This document shows, one piece after another, positions 1-8,309 of a stretch of DNA of 64,000 bases. The stretch is taken from NCBI RefSeq assembly GCF_014648135.1, contig NZ_BMQN01000003.1, positions 62,001 to 126,000 on the forward strand, given 5' to 3'. Both the position numbers and the translations under genes were made by a program. How positions within the stretch are numbered: position 1 is the first letter of the stretch; each line of letters opens with the position of its first letter. Origin of the DNA: Deinococcus sedimenti. Its GTDB lineage: Bacteria; Deinococcota; Deinococci; Deinococcales; Deinococcaceae. Below the pieces are notes generated by a model that worked only from the letters and a program-made list of their open reading frames with translations, was not told the origin of the DNA and did no database searches.

Positions 1-612
1 CCCGGCGCGCTGATGCAGCCGGGTCAGGGCGGCGTCGGCCTGTGGCGTGAGCGTCGTGATCAGGTCGCCGCGCAGCAGCGTGCCGTCCTCGGGGGTGTAC
101 GCCGCCCACGTCAGGCGCAGCAGCCCGGTGATGGGCAGGGCGTGATGCCACAGCAGCAGCAGCGCGGCGTGCAGCGCCGGGTCCTTCTGGCTGGCCCTGA
201 CCAGCCGGTCGAGGTCGTCCCGGGTCGGCAGCGGTGTGTCGCGGCGTTCCGCGCTGGGGTTCTGAAAGTCCAGCAGTGGATCGCCGGTGATCAGGTGCAG
301 GGCCCGTAGGGCCCGGTAGAGGCTGCGCAGCGTCGTGACGCGGCTGATGCGGGTGTTGGCTCTGCTGGGCGTTCCGTCCGCTTTGGTGGCCAGCACTGCG
401 TGCAGCCAGGCGTGGAAGTCCGCTGGGGGGTGCAGGATGCTGACGTGATCGCGGTCCGCGGCCGCCAGGATGGGTTTGAGGTTGCTGATCAGTTGAGCGG
501 GGGTGCCGCGGATGAGGTCGTGCTGGTGCAGGGTGGTGATGAGGGTGTCTGGGTCAGCATGTGTGAGGGCGCGGGTGAGGGTTCGGGCGAGCTGATCCTC
601 CGGGTGGGTCAT
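1..612 (-). CDS. Tyrosine recombinase/integrase-like protein, C-terminus beyond window
   Basis: An open frame of 204 codons runs off the left edge, so the protein is partial. The N-terminal 120 residues look like the helical SAM-like core-binding domain of tyrosine recombinases (a stretch reading ANTRISRVTTLRSLYRAL), followed by PTRDDLDRLV and a hydrophobic helix ending ITGLLRLTWAAY, where the first catalytic Arg region of this family lies. The catalytic His/Arg/Tyr part is outside the window, so activity cannot be judged. ATG 612 is preferred because a TACAAT hexamer lies seven bases upstream (625-620), a leaderless arrangement; an in-frame ATG at 621 is possible. The -10 overlaps a 16-bp operator-like dyad. 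Family assignment is an inference from fold-like patterns; a DNA-binding protein of another kind is possible. Confidence 0.55.
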   Translation of the reverse strand, partial: MTHPEDQLARTLTRALTHADPDTLITTLHQHDLIRGTPAQLISNLKPILAAADRDHVSILHPPADFHAWLHAVLATKADGTPSRANTRISRVTTLRSLYRALRALHLITGDPLLDFQNPSAERRDTPLPTRDDLDRLVRASQKDPALHAALLLLWHHALPITGLLRLTWAAYTPEDGTLLRGDLITTLTPQADAALTRLHQRAG

Positions 613-639
613 GCTGATCATTGTATCCGGAGCTGGATA
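613..639 (-). promoter_or_regulatory. Promoter and operator-like dyad of the recombinase-like gene (module 1)
   Basis: Read on the minus strand, TATCCAGCTCCGGATA (639-624) is an imperfect dyad with TATCC/GGATA arms. It runs directly into TACAAT (625-620), and seven bases later comes ATG 612. The position over the -10/spacer region suggests repression or autoregulation. The identical 16-mer recurs in opposite orientation at 817-832. Confidence 0.6.
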
Positions 640-816
640 CGAAACATCGAATAGGTCTCTCCTACCGGGTGAAACCTTACCTTGTCGACACGCAGAGGAT
701 TCGCACGTCACCAATCAGCCTTTCCCAAGCACTGGCCACTGCAGAAGCACATAGGGTAGACCCTCCTCCTCAGCGATCCGAATTGACGAAGCTGAAGAGA
801 AGTAGGTAAATTTTCA

Positions 817-842
817 TATCCAGCTCCGGATAAAGTTCCCGT
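817..842 (+). promoter_or_regulatory. Second copy of the operator/promoter module, facing right (module 2)
   Basis: TATCCAGCTCCGGATA (817-832) is the exact reverse complement of the dyad at 624-639. As in module 1 it runs into a TANNNT hexamer (TAAAGT, 831-836), followed six bases later by ATG 843. The two modules point away from each other across a 177-bp A+T-richer segment. Other -10-like sequences (TAAATT 807-812, TATGGT 842-847) lie nearby, so the exact start is uncertain. Confidence 0.45.
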
Positions 843-935
843 ATGGTTTACGCTGCCGTCAGATGTACAGCAAAGGCACCACCACAGATCGAAAACCGGC
901 CCGCAGATGTCGGGCCGGTTGAAAAGAAACAGTAA
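843..935 (+). other. Possible 30-residue ORF or small RNA driven by module 2
   Basis: An ATG placed as expected for a leaderless start after TAAAGT opens a 30-residue frame ending at TAA 933-935. Its codon use is unlike the GC-rich neighbours, so it may not be translated. A perfect 10-bp hairpin (AACCGGCCCG / CGGGCCGGTT, 894-920) falls inside its end. The transcript could be a short RNA, a leader peptide, or a leader for the membrane-protein gene that begins at 1058. Confidence 0.25.
894..920. terminator. Perfect 10-bp hairpin, possible terminator
   Basis: AACCGGCCCG and CGGGCCGGTT flank a seven-base loop. On the minus strand the stem is followed by TT then C, on the plus strand by GAAAAG, so the U-tract is weak in both directions. 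It could end a short transcript from module 2, or be a structured leader of the next gene. Confidence 0.4.
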
Positions 936-1057
936 GAACGCGCCGCTGGGGCAAGTCATTGCGAATCGTCGGCCATTTCACGACGCACTGAGCTCGTTTG
1001 GATATATTGCCAAGTGTGGCGGGACAGACTGGTGTGCGTGCACGGTACGCTGCAGAC

Positions 1058-3826
1058 GTGACCCTCACCCCGCCACCCGCCGCGAGGACGCGGCCGCGCC
1101 TGCTGCTGCTGGCGCTGCTGCTGACCGGCGCGTACCACGGCGTGCTGGTACTCACGCGGGCCGGCCTGAAATCCGATCAGGCGTCCTCTCTGCTCTACCT
1201 GGCCAGCGCGTACGTGCGCGCACCCCTGGATCCGTTCGACGACCGTTGGTACGGCGGCGTCCCCCTCACCGGGCACGCGCCCCTGGCGCCGCAGCTGCTG
1301 GCCCTGCTGAGCGGGACTCTCGGCCTGGACGGTGCGTTCGCCGCCACGCAGTTCATCTCGGTCCTCGTGCTCCTGTACGGCACGTACCGCTTCGCGCTGC
1401 TGCTCGGCTGCGGCCCCCGCGGCGCTGGTGTGGCAAGCCTGCTGACGCTGCTGGGCAGCGCCCTGACCCTGAGTCTCACGGTGTTCGGTCAGCTCGGCCT
1501 GATTCTCGGCGCCGGACTGGCCCTGACCGGCACGCCGAATCTGGTCATGTGGGTCCAGCGCGGCCGCCGCCGCGACCTGCTGCGCTGGGCGGCCGCGCTG
1601 CTCGCCGCCGCGAGCGCGCACAGCGCCGCGCCCCTGCTGCTGCTGGCCGCCCTCGCCCTGAGCGTGCCCGGGTCGCGGCAGCGCTGGGCAGCGGCACTGA
1701 TTCCGCTGGTGGCGCTGCTGCTGGCGCTGCCGGACCGACTCTGGAGCGGGCCGGTGACGCGCGTGACGCCGCCCGACCTGCGTCTGGGCCGGACGGTGTG
1801 GCTGACTGCCGCGCTCCCGCTCTGGTCGCTGGCGTGGGCGCTGCCTGCCGTGGTTCGAGCCGCACGCTTCCCCTGGGCGGGTCCCGGCGCCGCTCCGTGG
1901 CGCGGCCACTGGACCGCTGCGCCCCTCCCGGTCCGCGCGGCGCTGCTGGGGGCGCCTCTGTTGGCGGGCGCCCTGCTGTCTCTGGCAGCGCCCGTCCCGT
2001 GGCGCACGCCACCCGAGGCACTGACTATTCTGGCCGCGACGCTGCTGACGCCACTGGCGGCGCTGGTCGCGCTGCGCGCCTGGGACGACGCGCGGCAGAC
2101 GCGCGCGTCCCTCCTCACGCTGCTGGCGGCCGCCACGCTGGTCATCGTCTCGACCGTCAGCCTGAATGCCCTGCCGGCCACTCGCGTGCTGGAGGGCCCG
2201 CCGCTGAATCTCACGCCGCTGCTGAACTTCATCGAGAAGGACGAACACTGGCGCTACCGGTTCCTGACGGTCGGCTTCGGGCGGCAGCTGGGGGCCTTCA
2301 GCGCGCAGACGCGCGCGGGGACGCCCGCCGGGCTGTGGCACGTCCCGCCGGACCTGCCGCAGCCCTTCCCTGCGCCCGGCGCTGCAGCGGCGCTGCCGGA
2401 ACGCCGGTCCATTCCGGGGCAGGGGGCGCTGGCGGCGCTGCTCACGCACCCGGAGCGGGCGTACCTGAAGTTCGTGTACGCGCGCAGCGACGTGCTCGAT
2501 CCGCTGCTGTTCCTGCACGGCTGGCACAACATCGGCACGCTGGAAAACGGCGTGAACGTCTGGGAGCGTGAAGACATCCCTCCCGTCCCCGCCCGCGTGG
2601 CCCGCCCGGCCCTGCCCCTGCCCGCCGCGGCCGCATGGGGGGCCGGACCGCTGCTGAGCCTGCTGCTGGTCGTGACGCTGCTGCCCCTGTCCGGGGTGGC
2701 GTGGCACGTGCAGCCCGCCCTGCCACGCGCCGTGCTGCGCGGTCAGGATCTCCGGCGCGTGCCGCTTTCGATGGCCGCGCTGGCCCTGCTGCTGCTGTGG
2801 GCGTCCCAGTACCGGCCCGTGTGGGTCACGCAGCGGTTCGTGCTGAGCGAGACGGCCCTCACACCGACGCAGGGAGGCCTCCGCGGCACCTACGCGCGTC
2901 TGGACGGCCTGCAGCAGCAGCTGCGCCGTGGGGGCCTGACCGCCGCCACGGCCCGCCTGACCGCACGGTGGTGGACGCCGCTGGGACCACGCGTCACGAC
3001 CCGCGACGTGACGCTGCGCCTCACCTGGCGCGGCTGGCAGGTGCAGGGCGCGACCCGCTCGGTCCTGAACCTGCGCCGCGAGCCGCTGAGTCCGCAGCCA
3101 GGCGTGACCTTCTACCGCGCGCCCCGGCGGATCACGACCAACGTGACCGCGCCCGCCGACGTGCTGGACCGCCCGGTGCTGCGCGTGCTCGGCGGGCGAC
3201 TGGTCCGCGACGCGCGCGGGCAGGTCTGGTACGTCGGCGAGGTCCTGTGCGCCGACGCGCGCCCCGGCGACGTGACCGTCACGGTGATCGTACGGCGGGA
3301 CGGCCAGCGGCTGGCGGAGGAGAACGTCGGGCTGTACGCGCAGCACAAGGTCCGCAGTGGAGAACGCACGCCGCTGCGGGTTCCACTGCGTCTCCCCGAG
3401 GGCACCGACCCGGCCGCGCTGAGCGTGGAGGTGAACGCGCGCGCTGTCGTGACCGGCCGTCACCTCGAGCGGCCCATGGTGACCCGCAGCCGCGTCCAGG
3501 GAGGCCGGGTGGTGGTGCAGGCGCGCAACGAGTCCACGGTGACCGTGGCGACGCCGCTGGCCCTGCTGACCCTGTATGACGCGCGGGGCGTGAGCTGGGT
3601 GTACGCCGCGGTCGGCCCGGAACTGCCGCCGGGCGCGAGCTGGCCGTTCACGCTGCCCGCCTCTCCCCCACCGGGCGCGACCCGCCTGATGACTGTCCCC
3701 CCACCGCCACTGACGGACGAAGCGACCGTGCCGCCCAGCCCGGTGGCGCCCGGCTCGTTTCCCCTGCCGGGCGGCGGCGCGTACCGTGTCAGTTTCGTGA
3801 CCCTCCCCGCCCAGGAGCGGCCGTGA
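1058..3826 (+). CDS. Large polytopic membrane protein with C-terminal extracytoplasmic region, function unknown
   Basis: 922 residues. The first ~400 residues hold about ten Leu/Ala-rich membrane segments; a further segment lies near 535-560 and another near 590. The last ~320 residues are hydrophilic and beta-rich, probably outside the membrane. Near residue 60 the sequence DDRWYGGVPL followed by a Pro-rich helix recalls the GT-C-like 6-pyruvoyl-tetrahydropterin-synthase-related membrane family, but I do not recognise the protein. GTG 1058 is chosen because TACGCT (1046-1051) lies six bases upstream; an in-frame ATG at 998 has no such signal. Its stop overlaps the GTG start of the broken lipoprotein gene by four bases, so the two probably act together at the cell envelope. 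Confidence 0.8.
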   Translation: MTLTPPPAARTRPRLLLLALLLTGAYHGVLVLTRAGLKSDQASSLLYLASAYVRAPLDPFDDRWYGGVPLTGHAPLAPQLLALLSGTLGLDGAFAATQFISVLVLLYGTYRFALLLGCGPRGAGVASLLTLLGSALTLSLTVFGQLGLILGAGLALTGTPNLVMWVQRGRRRDLLRWAAALLAAASAHSAAPLLLLAALALSVPGSRQRWAAALIPLVALLLALPDRLWSGPVTRVTPPDLRLGRTVWLTAALPLWSLAWALPAVVRAARFPWAGPGAAPWRGHWTAAPLPVRAALLGAPLLAGALLSLAAPVPWRTPPEALTILAATLLTPLAALVALRAWDDARQTRASLLTLLAAATLVIVSTVSLNALPATRVLEGPPLNLTPLLNFIEKDEHWRYRFLTVGFGRQLGAFSAQTRAGTPAGLWHVPPDLPQPFPAPGAAAALPERRSIPGQGALAALLTHPERAYLKFVYARSDVLDPLLFLHGWHNIGTLENGVNVWEREDIPPVPARVARPALPLPAAAAWGAGPLLSLLLVVTLLPLSGVAWHVQPALPRAVLRGQDLRRVPLSMAALALLLLWASQYRPVWVTQRFVLSETALTPTQGGLRGTYARLDGLQQQLRRGGLTAATARLTARWWTPLGPRVTTRDVTLRLTWRGWQVQGATRSVLNLRREPLSPQPGVTFYRAPRRITTNVTAPADVLDRPVLRVLGGRLVRDARGQVWYVGEVLCADARPGDVTVTVIVRRDGQRLAEENVGLYAQHKVRSGERTPLRVPLRLPEGTDPAALSVEVNARAVVTGRHLERPMVTRSRVQGGRVVVQARNESTVTVATPLALLTLYDARGVSWVYAAVGPELPPGASWPFTLPASPPPGATRLMTVPPPPLTDEATVPPSPVAPGSFPLPGGGAYRVSFVTLPAQERP

Positions 3827-4668
3827 CGGCCGGGCCGCCCACGCGGGCGCTGCTGGCCTCGGCCCTCGCGCTGCTGTGCAGTTGCGGCGCCCCGGCGCGG
3901 ACGACCCCCCCGGCGGTGTTCACCCGCATGGATGGCGCTGGTCTGCAGGTCACGCTGAGCGGCCCGGCCGTGACCCGCGGCACGCGGGCCACCGTCACGC
4001 TGCTGACCGGCGCCGGGACGCTCGTCACCGAGGGGCGGGCCGAGGAGAATGGACTGCTGCGCGTGCTGGTGTCCTACCGGCGCGCCGGCCGCACGCCCTT
4101 CACGGTGGACGTGGCCGGGCACCGCCTGCGCGGCGAGGTGCAGCGCGAACCGGACGCGCCCGTGACGCCCCTGACCCTGAAGGTCGGCGCCCGGGCGGTG
4201 CGGGTCACGCAGGGCCGCCCCCCCGCGCTGGTGCTGCACCCACTGGACCGGCACGGCAACGTCACGCGCCTGCCGGTCGACGTGCTGATCCGCCGCCCGG
4301 ACGGCGTCACGCTCCGCCGCACCCGGCCAGTCGAGTACCTGACGTCCTAGACGTACCTGCCGCCCGGCCGGGTCACGGGCCTGATGCGGGTGGTGGCCAC
4401 CACGGGCGGCGCGGCCGGAGAGGTCGGCGAGGTCGACCTGCTTCCCGGTCCGGCCCGGCAGCTGCGGCCTGCCCCGGAACGGCCCGGCCTGTACCGCGAC
4501 GTGCGGGACGCGCTGGGCAATCCGGTCACGCCGGACGAGGCCCTGACGCTGACCGGCGTGGACCGCGGGTGGAACGTGGACGTGCCCCTCACGCCGGTCG
4601 AGGGCCGCGCCCTGAGTCCCGTGGACGTGCCCGGCCGCCCCCGCGTCCGGGGTGAGGCGCTGCCCTGA
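3823..4668 (+). pseudogene. Lipoprotein gene interrupted by an in-frame amber codon
   Basis: GTG 3823 overlaps the preceding stop. The N-terminus is a signal peptide with a lipobox (ALLCSC), followed by a beta-rich domain. TAG 4348-4350 stops the frame after 175 residues, yet the same frame stays open and coding-like to TGA 4666-4668 (about 105 more residues, continuing TYLPPGRVTGLMRVVATTGG), with high third-position G+C and no frameshift. One C-to-T or G-to-A change would restore CAG or TGG. Alternatives are a sequencing error, a recent nonsense mutation, or rare readthrough. Without the tail the truncated lipoprotein might still be exported. The upstream membrane protein is its likely partner. 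Confidence 0.7.
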
Positions 4669-4679
4669 CCCCAGCCGGG

Positions 4680-4699
4680 ACCGGCTCCGCCCGGCCGGT
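4680..4699. terminator. Hairpin between convergent genes
   Basis: ACCGGC and GCCGGT pair across an eight-base loop in the gap between the broken lipoprotein gene and arsC, which end toward each other. There is no T-tract, so termination is uncertain. Confidence 0.3.
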
Positions 4700-4760
4700 G
4701 AGGAGACTCAGCGCGTCCCCTCGACTCGGAGCTCCGTCACGGCGCGGGCGGCGGATGACG

Positions 4761-5222
<462 letters not shown>

Positions 5223-5232
5223 GCCTCAGACG

Positions 5233-5553
<321 letters not shown>

Positions 5554-5610
5554 CCATCCATTCTATTCGCTATCAGTGGCCTGCCGGATTCGGGGTGAGC
5601 GGCATCCTGA

Positions 5611-5749
5611 CAGCGGTTTCCAGTTCCGTTGAAGGGCCAACATCACGCCCTTCAAGTCCACTTCCAACCGCTGGTGCCGTCAGGTGCTCGCTCCGCTCGT
5701 TCAGGAGCATCGACGAGTACCTTCAAGACTCCTGAATTCTGCTGTGAGC
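5611..5749 (+). repeat. Dispersed structured intergenic repeat, copy A
   Basis: Begins CAGCGGTTTCC and ends TTCTGCTGTGAG. CAGCGGT and ACCGCTG form an outer 7-bp stem around a perfect 9-bp hairpin (TTGAAGGGC / GCCCTTCAA, 5629-5655). A second hairpin has TTCAGGAG / CTCCTGAA arms (5701-5737). The right end faces the 3' end of the TPR-GGDEF-EAL gene about 105 bp away. It occupies most of the 302-bp gap between arsR and that gene; nothing else is evident in the gap. Confidence 0.8.
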
Positions 5750-5855
5750 AACAGCACAGGGAAACGGCACAGGACCGCGCGAGATCCGTTCTGCCGTGCC
5801 CCTGTTCGGTTCCTCCGGGTCCAGCACCGCGGTGGCACGCGCGCCGCCGGAGCGG

Positions 5856-8306
5856 TCACTCCTCGCCGAGCGCAGACCGGCTGCCGTCCAGCAGGGGCCG
5901 CCAGTCCTTCGACGGCCGCGCGAAGTAGTACCCCTGCATCACCTGGATGCCCTCGGCCCGCAGGCACTCCAGGTCGCCGCGGTGCTCCACGCCCTCCGCC
6001 ACGAGTTCCAGACCCAGGTCGTGACTGAGGCTCACCATGGCCCGTACGATCGCCGCGCTCTTCCCGCGCGGCTCGCGGACCATCTGCCGCACGAACGACC
6101 GGTCCACCTTCAGGCCACTGAGCGGAAACTGCGACAGGTACGCCAGACTGCTGTACCCGGTGCCGAAGTCGTCCAGCATGACCCGCACGCCGTCCGACCG
6201 CAGCGCGTCGAGGACCCGCGCGGTGCGGTCGGGGTTGAGCATCATGAGGCTCTCGGTGATTTCCAGTTCCAGCAGCTCGGGGGGCAGGTCCGCGTCCCGC
6301 AGGGCCGCCCGCACGGTCTCCAGCAGGTCCTGACTGGCGAACTGCCGCGCCGAGAGGTTCACCGCGACCCGCACGCCGCCCCACCCGCTCGCCGCGCGGC
6401 AGGCCTCGCGCAGCACCCACGCGCCCACCTCCACGATCTGATCACCGCGTTCGAGAATCGGCATGAACGTACCCGGCGCCTGCAGGCCGTGTTCGGGACT
6501 GTGCCAGCGCAGCAGCGCCTCGGCGCTCACCACCCGGCGCGCGTGGGTGTCCACCAGCGGCTGGAAGTGCAGCTCGAACTCCCCGCGGGCCAGCGCGCGC
6601 GACAGCGCGCCCTCCAGCCCGGCGTGCGCGTGCGCGGCCGCGTCGAACTGCACCACGCGCTCGCCCTGCGCCTTGGCGTCCAGCAGCGCGAGTTCCGCCG
6701 CCTGCCGCAGCGACTCCGCGTCCCGGGCGTGCTCGGGCCAGCGGGCCGCGCCGGCCGAGACGGACACCCGGACCAGCTGACCCGGCAGTTCGACCGGTTG
6801 CGAAGCCACCTGCAGCAGCCGGTCGATCTGCGCGGTTGGGTCTCGGCCCGCGGCGAGCAGCAGCGCGAACTCGTCGCCGCCCACCCGCGCCACCAGATCG
6901 CCGGGGGCCAGGGCGCGCTGCATGCGCCGCGCCAGGACGCGCAGCACCTCGTCGGCGCGGTCGTGCCCGTAGGTGTCGTTGATCAGCTGGAACCGGTTGA
7001 CGTCCAGGGTCAGCAGTAGGAACGGCGCGGCGTTCGGCTGCGCCCGCTGGGACAGCTGCGCGAGCAGCATCACCCGGTTGGGCAGGCCGGTCAGCGCGTC
7101 GAACAGGCGGCCCCGCTCGAGTTCCTCCAGTTGCCGCTGGATGGTCTGCTCGGCCTGCACGCGCAGCTGCTGCTCGTACTCCGCGAGCCGCTGGGCGTTG
7201 TCCACCGCGGCCTTCCTGGACAGGTTCTGCACGGTCTGGTCGCGCACCGAATCGAAGATCGCCTGCTGCACCTCGACGAGGCTCGGCACGAACTCGTTCA
7301 GCCGCTCGGCCTCGGAGAAGCGCGGGTCGCGCACGATGAATTTCAGCAGGATCAGCGTTTCGCTCAGGCGGTGGTTCTGGCGGGCCTGCGCGAGGACGCT
7401 CACGAGATCGGCCCGCTCGATGCTGGCACTGGACTCGGTGACCTGCAGCACCTCGATCAGCGCTTCGAGTTCCAGCGTGAAGTTCCCCTGCGTGCGCGCG
7501 CGGCCCGCCACGGCCAGCGCGGCGTCCCGCGCGGCGTCCACCTGCCCCAGCGCGCGGTAGATCCGCGCGGGGGCCAGGGTGCCGAGCAGCGCGTCAGGGC
7601 GCTGCACCCGCGTCAGGAAGCGGCTGAAGTCCTCGGCGACGCCTGGCGCCGCCTGCGGCAGCTGCGCCAGCGCCTCGTAGTAGTTCAGGCCGAAACTGGG
7701 CTCCAGGTTGGCCAGACCGGCCGAGACGCACTTGGCCAGGCCGTAGTTGTAGGCGCGCGCGGCCGCCTCGTAATCCCCGAGCTGCTCGAGGATCAGGCCG
7801 TCGATGTTCAGCAGGTACAGTTCCAGCTGCACGTCCTGCTCGGCGGGCGGCAGCGCGCCGTAGATGGCGGAGGCCCTCTCGTGGTGCTCGCGGGCCTCGC
7901 TGAGTTTCTGCTGGCTGATCGCCAGGTTCGCGAGGTTGCACCGGATCTTGATCTCACCGATGGTGTCGCCGATCTCCGCCTTGATCTGCTGCGCGGCCCG
8001 CAGCGCGTCGATGGCGGCGGCGCTGTCGAACGTGGCGTAATCCACGTAGGACTGCAGCAGCAGACTGTCGGAGTAGATCGCCAGGTTGCCGCGCACGGCG
8101 GCCGCTTCCAGCGCCTGTTTCACGGCGATCTCCGCGCGGCTCAGGTCGCTGTGCAATCGGTGATAGAGGGCCGTGGCGTAGTAGACGTACTCCTCGGGGT
8201 GGTCCTGGAAGGGGAACGCCTCGAGGCACTGGGCGGCCTGACGTGCAGGCTGCGTGCGGACGCAGTCGAGCAGGCCAGGCCAGTCTGACGTTGGAGCTCC
8301 GGACAC
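5856..8306 (-). CDS. TPR-GGDEF-EAL cyclic-di-GMP signalling protein
   Basis: 816 residues. Residues ~30-330 are repeated helices of TPR type (for example LGDYEAAARAYNYGLAKC). A coiled linker follows, then a GGDEF domain (~400-555) with intact GGDEF near residue 475, then an EAL domain (~560-810) with AEALLRW, TESLMM and DDFGTGYSS. Both catalytic signatures are intact, so it could make and degrade cyclic di-GMP. The RxxD inhibitory site before GGDEF is absent (APGD). No membrane segments or signal peptide appear, so it is cytosolic, with the TPR part probably the input. GTG 8306 lies five bases after the stop of the subtilase gene, indicating coupled translation. Confidence 0.92.
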   Translation of the reverse strand: MSGAPTSDWPGLLDCVRTQPARQAAQCLEAFPFQDHPEEYVYYATALYHRLHSDLSRAEIAVKQALEAAAVRGNLAIYSDSLLLQSYVDYATFDSAAAIDALRAAQQIKAEIGDTIGEIKIRCNLANLAISQQKLSEAREHHERASAIYGALPPAEQDVQLELYLLNIDGLILEQLGDYEAAARAYNYGLAKCVSAGLANLEPSFGLNYYEALAQLPQAAPGVAEDFSRFLTRVQRPDALLGTLAPARIYRALGQVDAARDAALAVAGRARTQGNFTLELEALIEVLQVTESSASIERADLVSVLAQARQNHRLSETLILLKFIVRDPRFSEAERLNEFVPSLVEVQQAIFDSVRDQTVQNLSRKAAVDNAQRLAEYEQQLRVQAEQTIQRQLEELERGRLFDALTGLPNRVMLLAQLSQRAQPNAAPFLLLTLDVNRFQLINDTYGHDRADEVLRVLARRMQRALAPGDLVARVGGDEFALLLAAGRDPTAQIDRLLQVASQPVELPGQLVRVSVSAGAARWPEHARDAESLRQAAELALLDAKAQGERVVQFDAAAHAHAGLEGALSRALARGEFELHFQPLVDTHARRVVSAEALLRWHSPEHGLQAPGTFMPILERGDQIVEVGAWVLREACRAASGWGGVRVAVNLSARQFASQDLLETVRAALRDADLPPELLELEITESLMMLNPDRTARVLDALRSDGVRVMLDDFGTGYSSLAYLSQFPLSGLKVDRSFVRQMVREPRGKSAAIVRAMVSLSHDLGLELVAEGVEHRGDLECLRAEGIQVMQGYYFARPSKDWRPLLDGSRSALGEE

Positions 8307-8309
8307 GGA

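Noticed and set aside
621..809. 62-codon plus-strand frame inside the operator region
   Set aside because: Codon use unlike the neighbours, starts inside module 1 dyad, and no ribosome or leaderless signal.
956..3463. 835-codon minus-strand frame opposite the large membrane protein
   Set aside because: Gln/Arg-rich low-complexity translation typical of antisense shadow in GC-rich DNA; the plus frame has clear membrane segments.
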